Source of the DNA: Massilia kyonggiensis
GTDB taxonomy: Bacteria; Pseudomonadota; Gammaproteobacteria; Burkholderiales; Burkholderiaceae_D
Reading direction: 5' to 3'
Assembly (NCBI RefSeq): GCF_024756235.1
Contig: NZ_JANUGY010000002.1
Location: 496,001-560,000, forward strand
DNA: 64,000 nucleotides
Under the pieces are notes generated by a model that was given only the letters and a program-made list of their open reading frames with translations, was not told the origin of the DNA and made no database searches. The position numbers and the translations under genes were made by a program. Positions 18,049-25,983 of this stretch are shown in pieces. Within the stretch, counting starts at the first letter, position 1; every line of letters starts with the position of its first letter.

Positions 18049-18729
18049 ATGGCCAGAATGAAGTTCATCTGCGACACGGAGCGCTGCATCGACTGCAACG
18101 GCTGCGTGACCGCCTGCAAGAACGAGAACGAGACCCCGTGGGGCGTGAACCGCCGCCGCGTCGTCACCATCAACGACGGCGTGCCGGGCGAGCGCTCGAT
18201 TTCGGTCGCGTGCATGCATTGCAGCGATGCCCCGTGCCTGGCCGTCTGCCCCGTCAACTGCATCTATCACACGGAAGACGGCATCGTCCTGCACGACAAG
18301 GACCAGTGCATCGGCTGCGGCTACTGCTACTACGCGTGCCCGTTCGGCGCGCCGCAGTTCCCCTCGACGGGCCTGTTCAACCACCGCGGCAAGATGGACA
18401 AGTGCACGTTCTGCTCCGGCGGTCCGGAGCCCGACACGTCCGAGGCCGAGTTCAAGAAGTACGGCCGCAACCGCATCGCCGAGGGCAAGCTGCCCGCATG
18501 CGCCGAGATGTGCGGCACGAAGGCGCTGATCGGCGGCGACGCGTCCGTCATTGCCGACATCTACCGCCAGCGGGTGGAAACCCGCGGCTACGGCCCGGAA
18601 CTGTGGGGCTGGAAGATCGCGTACGGCAAGCCGAAGCGCGGCGGCGACATCAAGGCGAAGGGCGAGGGCCCGCGCGAGAACCAGAACCTCAAGGACTCGC
18701 AGAACGACGAGGGGAGGCTGCCGACATGA
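18049..18729 (+). CDS. fdhB: Formate dehydrogenase iron-sulfur (beta) subunit
   Basis: A 226-residue ferredoxin subunit that carries electrons from the catalytic subunit to the cytochrome b subunit. Four cysteine groups are present: CIDCNGCVTAC, CMHCSDAPCLAVCP, CIGCGYCYYACP, and a split group CTFCSGG with CAEMCGTKAL, giving four 4Fe-4S clusters. It has no signal peptide, so it is presumably exported by hitch-hiking on the Tat-bearing alpha subunit. The C-terminal tail (KRGGDIKAKGEGPREN onward) is hydrophilic. GAGGAG precedes the ATG, and the stop overlaps the next start (ATGA). Confidence 0.94.
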   Translation: MARMKFICDTERCIDCNGCVTACKNENETPWGVNRRRVVTINDGVPGERSISVACMHCSDAPCLAVCPVNCIYHTEDGIVLHDKDQCIGCGYCYYACPFGAPQFPSTGLFNHRGKMDKCTFCSGGPEPDTSEAEFKKYGRNRIAEGKLPACAEMCGTKALIGGDASVIADIYRQRVETRGYGPELWGWKIAYGKPKRGGDIKAKGEGPRENQNLKDSQNDEGRLPT

Positions 18730-18938
18730 AGCGCATCCTCATCCTCTGCCTGCCCTTGACCCTGCTCGCGGGGTGCCTCGAAGTCGACCAGCATCCGAAC
18801 TGGGTGCACGGCATGTACGCCGGGAAGAAGGATGACCGGCCGTTCCTGCGTCACTTCCACAACGACAAGCTGTCGTGGTGGGGCACGATCAGCAACCGCA
18901 ACATGAACCAGAACGAATACAACCGGGCCAACCCGTAA
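18726..18938 (+). CDS. Small lipoprotein embedded in the formate dehydrogenase operon
   Basis: A 70-residue protein with a lipoprotein signal (ILILCLPLTLLAGC; lipobox LAGC). The mature part is short and rich in aromatic, His and Asn residues, including WVHGMYAGKKDDRP, HNDKLSWWGTI and NRNMNQNEYNRANP. It is translationally coupled to the Fe-S subunit (ATGA overlap) and lies 12 bases before the cytochrome b subunit, so it is likely made in step with the complex. I do not recognise a named family. A structural or assembly role at the periplasmic face is an inference. Confidence 0.8.
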   Translation: MKRILILCLPLTLLAGCLEVDQHPNWVHGMYAGKKDDRPFLRHFHNDKLSWWGTISNRNMNQNEYNRANP

Positions 18939-18950
18939 CAGGAGCCGACC

Positions 18951-20036
18951 ATGTCAATCTCGCTACGATCGTTGTTGTCGCTATTCCTGTCGCTATGGCT
19001 GGTCGGCGTCGCGCACGCCGGTGTCCCGAACAACCGCGCCGAACCCGCGTATGCCGAGGAACAGACGATCCTGCAGGCCGAGAAGGACTCGCGCACGCCC
19101 GAGCCGGGACTGGGTTCGTCCGCGTCCGGCCGCGTGCACATCGACCGCCACTACCTGGGCCAGTACGGCAGCACGGAGGGCACCGTCATCGTGCAGCGGG
19201 GCGGCAACCAGTGGCGCATCTGGCGCAACGGCCCGATCGCCACCGCGATGGGCACCATCCTCGTCGTCGTGCTCGTCGCGATTTTCTTCTTCTACCGCGC
19301 CATCGGTCCCGTGCGTACCGAAGAACCTGACACGGGCCGGCGCATCCAGCGCTTCACGAGCTGGGAGCGCCACGTGCACTGGGCGACGGCGATCAGCTTC
19401 ATCATCCTCGCGGTGACGGGCCTCGTCATCATGTTCGGCAAGAAGCTCCTGATCCCGCTCGTCGGCCACGACGTGTTCGCGGGACTGGCCTACATCTTCA
19501 AATACCTGCACAACTTCGTGGGCCCGCTGTTCATCGTGTGCTCCGTGCTGATGTTCTTTACTTTCCTGCGCCGGAACTTCTTCCGCCGCATCGACTGGCA
19601 GTGGATCAGGCAGGGCGGCGGCCTCGTCTCGCACAAGCACGTGCCGGCCGGGTTCTTCAACGCGGGCGAAAAATCCTGGTTCTGGCTGGGCGTGACCCTG
19701 CTGGGCCTCGTGATGTCGATCAGCGGCCTGATTCTCGACTTCGTCACGTTCGGCCAGACGCGCTACGTGATGCAGGTGGCGAACTACCTGCACATCGCCG
19801 GCGCCACGTTCTACATCGCAGCCGCGATGGGCCATATTTACATCGGCACGTGGGGCACGCCGGGCGCGTACGAAGCGATGCGCCACGGGACCGTGGACGA
19901 ATCGTGGGCCAAGGCACACCACGCCGTGTGGTACGACGAAGTGAAGACCGGCGTGGAACCGGGCACGTTCGACGACCGCGTGCCGCCCGACCAGCAGCCG
20001 CCGGCCGGCAGCCCGCCGCCGCGCCCCGCGCATTGA
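18951..20036 (+). CDS. Formate dehydrogenase cytochrome b556 (gamma) subunit
   Basis: A 361-residue FdoI/FdnI-type subunit that passes electrons to the quinone pool. Unlike short enteric forms, it has an N-terminal signal-like helix, a periplasmic stretch of about 70 residues and an extra transmembrane helix (GTILVVVLVAIFFFYRAIG). The four-helix cytochrome b core follows, with haem-ligand histidines in SWERHVHWATA, FKYLHNFVGP and NYLHIAGATFYIAAAMGHIYIG. The C-terminus is proline-rich. It follows the small lipoprotein and precedes two further exported proteins. Confidence 0.92.
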   Translation: MSISLRSLLSLFLSLWLVGVAHAGVPNNRAEPAYAEEQTILQAEKDSRTPEPGLGSSASGRVHIDRHYLGQYGSTEGTVIVQRGGNQWRIWRNGPIATAMGTILVVVLVAIFFFYRAIGPVRTEEPDTGRRIQRFTSWERHVHWATAISFIILAVTGLVIMFGKKLLIPLVGHDVFAGLAYIFKYLHNFVGPLFIVCSVLMFFTFLRRNFFRRIDWQWIRQGGGLVSHKHVPAGFFNAGEKSWFWLGVTLLGLVMSISGLILDFVTFGQTRYVMQVANYLHIAGATFYIAAAMGHIYIGTWGTPGAYEAMRHGTVDESWAKAHHAVWYDEVKTGVEPGTFDDRVPPDQQPPAGSPPPRPAH

Positions 20037-20046
20037 GGAGCGGCCG

Positions 20047-20472
20047 ATGAAAGCGACGATCACGATCATGGCGGCGCTGGCGCTGCTGGCCGGCTGCAAG
20101 CAGCATGGCGACGAAGCCCAGCGCAAGACGAAATTCCCCGGCATGGTGACGGCCGACGGCGGCACGAGCGGGCAGGTGATGGCCGCGAACGCCGGTCCGA
20201 AGACGAACGCCGGCTACGCGGGCGGCACGCCGGGCATCGCGGGCGGCAGCGGCGGCAACACGGCCGGCGCGGAGACGGGCGGCACCGTGCGCGAGACGGG
20301 CCAGGGTCCCAGCCGGGGCGCGACGCCGCCCAGCGGCGCAGGCACGCAAGGCACCACGCAGACGCAGCCCGGCGACCACGGCAAGCCGGCCGCGCCGACG
20401 CCGGCCGAACAAGGGCCGCTGCCGGGGGCCGTCAACCGCGACCCGGGTCATTCGGCGGCGCCGGGACGATGA
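20047..20472 (+). CDS. Gly/Ala/Thr-rich low-complexity lipoprotein
   Basis: A 141-residue protein with a lipoprotein signal (LALLAGCKQ). The mature part is almost free of hydrophobic or aromatic residues and consists of Gly, Ala, Thr, Pro and Ser runs such as GGTPGIAGGSGGNTAGAETGG, so it is probably disordered. GAGGAGCGG precedes the ATG. It sits in the formate dehydrogenase operon, ten bases after the gamma subunit, and overlaps or nearly abuts the next gene. No family was recognised and no function is proposed beyond a tether-like envelope protein. Confidence 0.7.
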   Translation: MKATITIMAALALLAGCKQHGDEAQRKTKFPGMVTADGGTSGQVMAANAGPKTNAGYAGGTPGIAGGSGGNTAGAETGGTVRETGQGPSRGATPPSGAGTQGTTQTQPGDHGKPAAPTPAEQGPLPGAVNRDPGHSAAPGR

Positions 20473-20483
20473 AAGGGTTCAGC

Positions 20484-20930
20484 ATGAAACACATGACCAG
20501 GATCGCGGCACTCGCGCTGGCGCTGTCCGCCGGCGCGGTCCACGCCGCACTGCCGCCGCCGACGCCCGCCCAGCAGGAGGCCGCGGCGGCGAAGAAAGCG
20601 GCCGCGGATGCGCAGGCGGCCAAGGACAAGGCGTTGCTCGCCGCGTCGATGGATGCGATCTCGGCCCGCTGGCGCAGCCGCGCATCGGCCCAGGGCTGGA
20701 AGACGCATGCGCCGGTCGCGATCGCCGCGGCCGCACCGGCACAGGCAGCCGCCCCGGCCGGACAGCCGGACGGCAAGCTGACGCCGGCCGGCGCCGCCGC
20801 GCCCATCAAGAGCGAAAAACTGGGCACGGCGCCGCCCAGCACGGACGTGAAGGCGGGGCCCACGAAGGCCGAGCCGGCGGGCACGAAGCCAACCGTCCAG
20901 AAAGGCACGCCGAAGGTGGACAACCGATGA
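20484..20930 (+). CDS. Exported Ala/Pro/Lys-rich protein of the formate dehydrogenase operon
   Basis: A protein of about 148 residues with a signal peptide (IAALALALSAGAVHA), a predicted helical or coiled segment (QQEAAAAKKAAADAQAAKDK, then SMDAISARWRSRASAQGW) and a disordered Pro/Ala/Lys tail. The start at 20484 has AAAGGG at good spacing. An ATG at 20469 overlapping the previous stop is an alternative that adds five residues. The stop overlaps the DUF3305 gene. No family was recognised. It is co-transcribed with the previous lipoprotein and may act with it in the periplasm. Confidence 0.7.
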   Translation: MKHMTRIAALALALSAGAVHAALPPPTPAQQEAAAAKKAAADAQAAKDKALLAASMDAISARWRSRASAQGWKTHAPVAIAAAAPAQAAAPAGQPDGKLTPAGAAAPIKSEKLGTAPPSTDVKAGPTKAEPAGTKPTVQKGTPKVDNR

Positions 20931-21367
20931 AGATGGGATCCATGCCGATCGCCGTGCTGATGCAGCGGCGCACGCTCCGGCACCGCTGGGCCGACGAGGC
21001 CTGGGAAGCCGTCGGCGTCGTGCCCGACCGCGGCGACCTGCCGCCGCTGCAGGTGCTGAGCCAGACGCCCGAGCGCGACTACTACCTCGTCTCCGGCCTC
21101 GAACTGGAACTCTATCCGGACGAGAACGAAGGCTATTACGAGAACTGCGTGGCGCCCGAATCGAAGGTCTTCGTGCTGTGGCGCATGGAGAACGGCCGCG
21201 CGATGCCCGTGCGCGCGTCGGTCAGCTACGTCGAGGGCACGCGCATGTTCGACTCGGGCGAAAACGCCGATGGCGTGACGATGCCGGCCGAGATCTACGC
21301 GTGGCTCGCGGGTTATCTGCGCGAGCACTATCAACCGAAGCCGCGCCGCGGGCGCCAGCACGGATGA
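20927..21367 (+). CDS. DUF3305 domain protein
   Basis: A 146-residue soluble protein. The pattern VLMQRRTLRHRWADEAWEAVGVVPD near the N-terminus, and ELYPDENEGYYENC in the middle, match DUF3305, a family found almost only next to formate dehydrogenase and DUF3306 genes. The function is unknown; a cytoplasmic maturation role is inferred from the company it keeps. It is coupled to its neighbours on both sides by four-base overlaps (ATGA). An internal start at MPIAV is possible, but the coupled ATG is the likelier one. Confidence 0.85.
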   Translation: MKMGSMPIAVLMQRRTLRHRWADEAWEAVGVVPDRGDLPPLQVLSQTPERDYYLVSGLELELYPDENEGYYENCVAPESKVFVLWRMENGRAMPVRASVSYVEGTRMFDSGENADGVTMPAEIYAWLAGYLREHYQPKPRRGRQHG

Positions 21368-21807
21368 CGGACGAAGGCTTCCTGCGCCGCTGGGCGCGCC
21401 GCAAGACGGAAGCGCGATCGGGGATCGAGCCGCTGCCGGAAGCCGTCGCGCCTGTTCCTGCACCGGACCTCCCTGTGCAGGCAGCGGCGCCGGCCGACGT
21501 GCCGCCGCCGACGATGGACGACGTCGCCCGCCTGACGAGCGACTCCGATTTCTCCGCCTTCGTCGCGCGCGGCGTCGACGCGGCCGTGCGCCGGACGGCG
21601 CTGAAAAAACTGTTCGCCGACCCGCATTTCAATGCGATGGACGGGCTGGACGTCTACATCGAAGATTACACGAAGCCGAGTCCCGTGTCCGAAGCGATGC
21701 TCGCATCGCTGGAACATGCGAAGAACGCGTTGCAGCGGGTTGTCGAAGCGGTGGAAGAACCTCCGGCCGATGAAGACGCGCTCGACGACACCAATAAAAC
21801 CACCTGA
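21364..21807 (+). CDS. DUF3306 domain protein
   Basis: A 147-residue cytoplasmic protein. It opens with EGFLRRWARRKTEARS, typical of DUF3306, has a variable Pro/Ala linker, then the conserved core PTMDDVARLTSDSDFSAFVA and RRTALKKLFADPHFNAMDGLDVYI. The tail is acidic. The function is unknown, but it nearly always pairs with DUF3305 beside formate dehydrogenase, as here with a four-base overlap. Confidence 0.86.
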   Translation: MTDEGFLRRWARRKTEARSGIEPLPEAVAPVPAPDLPVQAAAPADVPPPTMDDVARLTSDSDFSAFVARGVDAAVRRTALKKLFADPHFNAMDGLDVYIEDYTKPSPVSEAMLASLEHAKNALQRVVEAVEEPPADEDALDDTNKTT

Positions 21808-21819
21808 AACCGAGACAGC

Positions 21820-23496
21820 ATGAATATCCGTTTGATCGAAGGGCAGGGCATCCCCCTCGACCCAGCCCAGGACGACCGCGACCGCGCCGCTCGCCATGCC
21901 GCGCTGGCGGCGCTGACCGGGATTCCCGCGCCGGACCCGCTGGACACGGTCGGCTATAAATCCGCCGGCCACACGCTCGTCGTCGGCACCCGTGCCGACG
22001 CGCTGCCCTGGGCCGAGCGCCTGGCGGCCGCGCTGCCCGTCACCGTGCTGCTGCTGGATGACGACGGCAGCGACAAGTCGCTGCGCCTGTTCCCCGTGTT
22101 TGCGGCGCGGGCGCTCGTCGTGACGGGCTGGCTCGGCGCGTTTGACGCGACGTGGCAAACGCCCGGCGCGGCACCTGAGCACGCGCGCTTCGACCTCGTG
22201 CTCGACCTGGGCGCGGCACCGCAGATCGCGACGCACCAGCGCCCGCACGGCTACTTCGCACCGGGGCAGGAGCCGGCCGCGCGCCATGCGGCCGCCGAGG
22301 CGCTCGTCGAGATGGTCGGCGAATTCGAGAAGCCGAAATACTTCGCGTACAAGGAACGCCTGTGCGCGCACGGCCGCAATCGCAAGAGCGGCTGCAATGC
22401 GTGCATCGAGATCTGCTCGGCGGGCGCGATCTCGGGCGCGGGCGACCTGATCGCCGTGAACCCTTACCTGTGCGCGGGCTGCGGCGCGTGCACGACCGTC
22501 TGCCCGACGGGCGCGCTGGGCTATGTCTATCCCAGCGCGGCGCATACGGGCATGCGCATCAAGACAGCGCTGAACGCGTATGCGCAGGCGGGCGGACGCG
22601 AGCCGGTGCTGCTCGTCCATGGCCTGGAAGGCGCGGCGCTGCTGGAAGCGGTCGACGTGCCGGGACGTGTGCTGCCGCTCGGCGTGCACCATACGGCATC
22701 GACCGGGATCGACATCTGGCTCGCGGCGCTGGCCTGGGGCGCGGCCGGCATCACCGTGCTGATGACGGACGCCGAGGCGCCGCAGTACGCGGCCGCGCTG
22801 GACGAGCAGATGACGATCGCGCAGACCATCATGACGGGCCTCGGCTACGCGGGCGCGCACGTGCAGCTGCTGCGCGTGACCGGGCCGGACGACCTGGCGC
22901 GGGCCCTGCAGCACGCGCCGCGCGGCGAGGTGCCGGCGCGACGGGCCGGCTTCAACGTGGCGGCCGATAAACGCAATACGCTCGATTACGCGCTCGAGCA
23001 TCTGCTGCGCGAGGCGCCGCAGCAGGTCGAGGAGATCGCGCTGCCGGTGGGGAGCCCGTTCGGTACGCTGGATGTCGACGCGGGCAAGTGCAGCCTGTGC
23101 ATGGCGTGCGTGGGGGCGTGTCCGGCGTCGGCGCTGCAGGATGGGCAGAATGCGCCGCAGCTGCGCTTCATCGAAAAGAACTGCGTGCAGTGCGGGCTGT
23201 GTGCGGACACGTGCCCGGAAGATGCGATCCAACTGGTGCCGCGGCTGTCGTTCCGCGAGACGCGCAAGCAGCCGGTCGTGCTGAACGAGACGCAGCCGTT
23301 CCACTGCATCCGCTGCAACAAGGCGTTCGGGACGCTGCGCATGGTCGAGAGCATGCTGGCGCGCCTCGCCGGTCACCCGGCATTTGCCGGGCACCTGGAC
23401 CGCATGCGCATGTGCGGCGATTGCCGCGTGATCGACATGATGACGCCGACGGACGAGCAGACCATTCATCAGGCGCAGGAGCTGCGCCGGCGCTGA
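21820..23496 (+). CDS. 4Fe-4S polyferredoxin of the formate dehydrogenase operon
   Basis: A 558-residue cytoplasmic protein with four cysteine groups: CNACIEIC (with an upstream Cys in KERLCAHGRNRKSGC), CAGCGACTTVCP, CSLCMACVGACP and CVQCGLCADTCP, enough for four 4Fe-4S clusters in two pairs. The first 180 residues have no cluster motif. The C-terminus has a separate pair of CxxC motifs (FHCIRCNKAFG and MCGDCRVIDMM) that looks like a zinc or rubredoxin-like site. Members of this family occur with DUF3305/3306 and may donate electrons for maturation or to a cytoplasmic acceptor; this is inference. It is the last gene before a hairpin. Confidence 0.85.
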   Translation: MNIRLIEGQGIPLDPAQDDRDRAARHAALAALTGIPAPDPLDTVGYKSAGHTLVVGTRADALPWAERLAAALPVTVLLLDDDGSDKSLRLFPVFAARALVVTGWLGAFDATWQTPGAAPEHARFDLVLDLGAAPQIATHQRPHGYFAPGQEPAARHAAAEALVEMVGEFEKPKYFAYKERLCAHGRNRKSGCNACIEICSAGAISGAGDLIAVNPYLCAGCGACTTVCPTGALGYVYPSAAHTGMRIKTALNAYAQAGGREPVLLVHGLEGAALLEAVDVPGRVLPLGVHHTASTGIDIWLAALAWGAAGITVLMTDAEAPQYAAALDEQMTIAQTIMTGLGYAGAHVQLLRVTGPDDLARALQHAPRGEVPARRAGFNVAADKRNTLDYALEHLLREAPQQVEEIALPVGSPFGTLDVDAGKCSLCMACVGACPASALQDGQNAPQLRFIEKNCVQCGLCADTCPEDAIQLVPRLSFRETRKQPVVLNETQPFHCIRCNKAFGTLRMVESMLARLAGHPAFAGHLDRMRMCGDCRVIDMMTPTDEQTIHQAQELRRR

Positions 23497-23535
23497 CCGT
23501 GGCAAAATAGGCACGAGCCGCTACACGACCACCGG

Positions 23536-23562
23536 AACGGGCGCTCACGAGGCGCCCGTTTC
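23536..23562 (+). terminator. Likely terminator of the formate dehydrogenase operon
   Basis: AACGGGCGC at 23536-23544 and GCGCCCGTT at 23552-23560 form a perfect 9-base stem with a 7-base loop, 39 bases after the polyferredoxin stop. The stem ends in TT followed by one more T, so the T-run is short. The next gene (23585) has its own AAAGGAG ribosome site after this hairpin. Confidence 0.5.
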
Positions 23563-23584
23563 GCATACATAAAGGAGACGACCG

Positions 23585-25282
23585 ATGGCATCCCCGTACG
23601 AGCGCTTCATCCGCGCGCGCGACTTCCTGCAACGGCACCGCACCGACTACGCGACGGCGTACCGCGACTATCAACCGCCCGAGCTCGACGAATTCAACTG
23701 GGCACTCGACTATTTCGACACGCAGGCCGAGGGCAATACGACGCCCGCGCTGTGGGTCGTGGAAGAAGACGGCAGCGAGCGCAAGATCGGCTTCGCCGAC
23801 ATGGCCGCGCGTTCGAGCCAGGTCGCGAACTGGCTGCGCGAGTGCGGCGTGCGGCGCGGCGACCGTGTCCTGCTGATGCTGCCGAACCGCGTGGAGCTGT
23901 GGGAGATCATGCTGGCGGGGATCAAGCTGGGCGCCGTGCTCGTGCCGACGACGATGCTCGTGTCCAGCAACGACTTGCAGGACCGCCTGGAGCGGGGCCG
24001 CGTGCGGCACGTGATCGCGCAGGCGTCCGAGACGCATAAATTCGCGGAGCTTACCGGGGACTTCACGCGCATCGCGGTGGGCGGCGGTCTCGCCGGATGG
24101 CTTGATTATGCGGACAGCGCGACGGCGGCGCAAAACTTCGTCCCGGACGGCGTCACGCGCGCCACCGATCCGCTGCTGCTGTACTTCACGTCCGGCACGA
24201 CGGCGAAGCCGAAGCTCGTGCTGCACAGCCACCAGAGCTATCCGGTCGGCCATCTGTCGACGATGTACTGGATCGGGCTGCGGCCGGGCGACGTCCACTG
24301 GAACATCAGCTCGCCCGGCTGGGCCAAGCACGCGTGGAGCTGCTTCTTCGCGCCGTGGAACGCGGGCGCCACCGTGTTCGTCTACAACTACGAACGCTTT
24401 TCCGCGCGCGCCTGCCTGGACACGATCGTGCGCTGCGGCGTGACGTCGCTGTGCGCGCCGCCGACCGTGTGGCGCATGATGATCAAGGAAGACCTCGCGC
24501 AATGGCAGCCGCCGCTGCGCGAACTGGTCGGCGCGGGCGAGCCGCTGAATCCGGAAGTCATCGAGCAGGTCGAGCGGGCATGGGGCATCCGCATCCGCGA
24601 CGGCTTCGGCCAGTCCGAGACCACCTGCCAGATCGGCAATCCGCCGGGCCAGCCCGTCAAGCCGGGATCGATGGGGCGGCCGCTGCCGGGCTACCGCGTC
24701 GCGCTGCTCGACATCGACGACCAGCCGGCGCAGGAGGGCGAGATTGCGTTGCGCCTCGATCCGGCCCCGCTGGGCCTGATGCTGTGCTACGAGAACGACG
24801 AGGCGAAAACGGCGGACGTGATGCGCGGCGGCCACTATCATACGGGCGACACGGCGCGCGTCGACGCCGACGGCTATTACTTCTACGTGGGCCGTAACGA
24901 CGACGTGTTCAAGTCGTCCGACTACCGCATCAGCCCCTTCGAACTGGAGAGCGTGTTGATCGAGCATCCGGACGTGCTGGAAGCGGCCATCGTCCCGAGT
25001 CCCGACCCGGTGCGCCTCGCGGTGCCGAAGGCGTTCATCGCGCTGCGTCCCGGCGTGGAACCGACGCGCGAACTCGCTGCCGCCATCTTCGCGTTCGCGC
25101 GCGACAGGCTGGCGCCGTACCAGCGGATCCGCCGCATCGCGTTCACGGATTTGCCGAAGACGATCTCCGGCAAGATCCGCCGGGTCGAGCTGCGCAAGGC
25201 GGAGGCGGCGGGTGAACGTGCGATCGGCGAGTTCCGCGAAGACGAGTTGAGTCCGGGGGACTCAACTCGAACCGGCGGCTGA
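23585..25282 (+). CDS. AMP-dependent acyl-CoA synthetase
   Basis: A 565-residue ANL-superfamily ligase that activates a carboxylic acid as acyl-AMP and then as acyl-CoA. It has the phosphate-binding loop YFTSGTTAKPK, the adenine-contact region GFGQSETTCQ, the hinge TGDTARVDADGYYFYVGRNDD and the C-terminal catalytic lysine in PKTISGKIRR. The overall pattern resembles medium-chain or benzoate/2-aminobenzoate-type ligases more than acetyl-CoA synthetase, but the substrate cannot be fixed. AAAGGAGACG precedes the ATG. It appears to be a single-gene unit following the hairpin. Confidence 0.85.
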   Translation: MASPYERFIRARDFLQRHRTDYATAYRDYQPPELDEFNWALDYFDTQAEGNTTPALWVVEEDGSERKIGFADMAARSSQVANWLRECGVRRGDRVLLMLPNRVELWEIMLAGIKLGAVLVPTTMLVSSNDLQDRLERGRVRHVIAQASETHKFAELTGDFTRIAVGGGLAGWLDYADSATAAQNFVPDGVTRATDPLLLYFTSGTTAKPKLVLHSHQSYPVGHLSTMYWIGLRPGDVHWNISSPGWAKHAWSCFFAPWNAGATVFVYNYERFSARACLDTIVRCGVTSLCAPPTVWRMMIKEDLAQWQPPLRELVGAGEPLNPEVIEQVERAWGIRIRDGFGQSETTCQIGNPPGQPVKPGSMGRPLPGYRVALLDIDDQPAQEGEIALRLDPAPLGLMLCYENDEAKTADVMRGGHYHTGDTARVDADGYYFYVGRNDDVFKSSDYRISPFELESVLIEHPDVLEAAIVPSPDPVRLAVPKAFIALRPGVEPTRELAAAIFAFARDRLAPYQRIRRIAFTDLPKTISGKIRRVELRKAEAAGERAIGEFREDELSPGDSTRTGG

Positions 25283-25371
25283 GCAGCCGACACGGTAAGA
25301 TAAAGGCGTGCGGCAGGATTGCCGCGATCCGATCAATAATAGATCGTGTCCATCCAACCGAACGCCGATCC

Positions 25372-25929
25372 ATGAACCCGTCCGTCAACCCGTCCACATC
25401 GAAGCGGACCGCAAGCAAGAGCGCCGGCAAGCCGGCCCGCCCGGCCTCGTACGAGGTTCGGAAATCTCCCGTGCACGGCAATGGCGTGTTCGCGCTGCGC
25501 GACATCCCGGCCGGCGAGCGCATCATCGAATACCGCGGCGAGCGCATCACGTGGGACGAAGCGACGCGCCGTGCCTTTGACCGTGGCGGCCCGGTCAATC
25601 ACACGTTCTACTTCAGCCTCGCCGACGGCAATGTGATCGACGGCGGCCGGCGCGGCAACGACGCCCGCTGGATCAACCACGCGTGCGAACCCAACTGCGA
25701 AGCCTACGAGGAAGACGGCCGCGTGTACATCCACGCGCTGCGCGACATCGACGCGGGCGAGGAACTCAACTACAACTACGCACTGATCTATGACGAGCGC
25801 CATACGCCCGCGTTGAAGCGCCTGTTCGCCTGCCGCTGCGGCACGCCGGCGTGCACGGGCACGATGCTGGCGCCCAAAAAGCGTGTCCGCAAAACGGGGA
25901 CGCGCAAGTCTGCCGGCGCTTCGACCTGA
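25372..25929 (+). CDS. SET-domain protein lysine methyltransferase
   Basis: A 185-residue protein consisting of a short basic N-terminus and a SET domain. Core motifs are present: HGNGVFALRDIPAGERIIEYRGE, the cofactor and active-site pseudoknot N102-H-A-C-E-P-N108, and GEELNYNY. A post-SET cysteine cluster, FACRCGTPACTGTML, supplies three cysteines that with the SET cysteine would bind zinc. The tail is Lys/Arg-rich (KKRVRKTGTRKS). The SET fold is best known for histone lysine methylation in eukaryotes; bacterial targets are mostly undefined, and the basic tail hints at DNA or nucleoid contact. pncB follows after 54 bases. Confidence 0.9.
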   Translation: MNPSVNPSTSKRTASKSAGKPARPASYEVRKSPVHGNGVFALRDIPAGERIIEYRGERITWDEATRRAFDRGGPVNHTFYFSLADGNVIDGGRRGNDARWINHACEPNCEAYEEDGRVYIHALRDIDAGEELNYNYALIYDERHTPALKRLFACRCGTPACTGTMLAPKKRVRKTGTRKSAGAST

Positions 25930-25983
25930 AGCATCCAGACTGGACACCACCGACACCACAACAACAGGAACCACCAACAGCCC

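Noticed and set aside
14622..18263. A very long open frame antisense to the formate dehydrogenase genes
   Set aside because: It is low-complexity and His/Arg/Ala-rich, with no domain, while the opposite strand encodes clear enzyme subunits. In GC-rich DNA, such frames are a by-product of codon bias.
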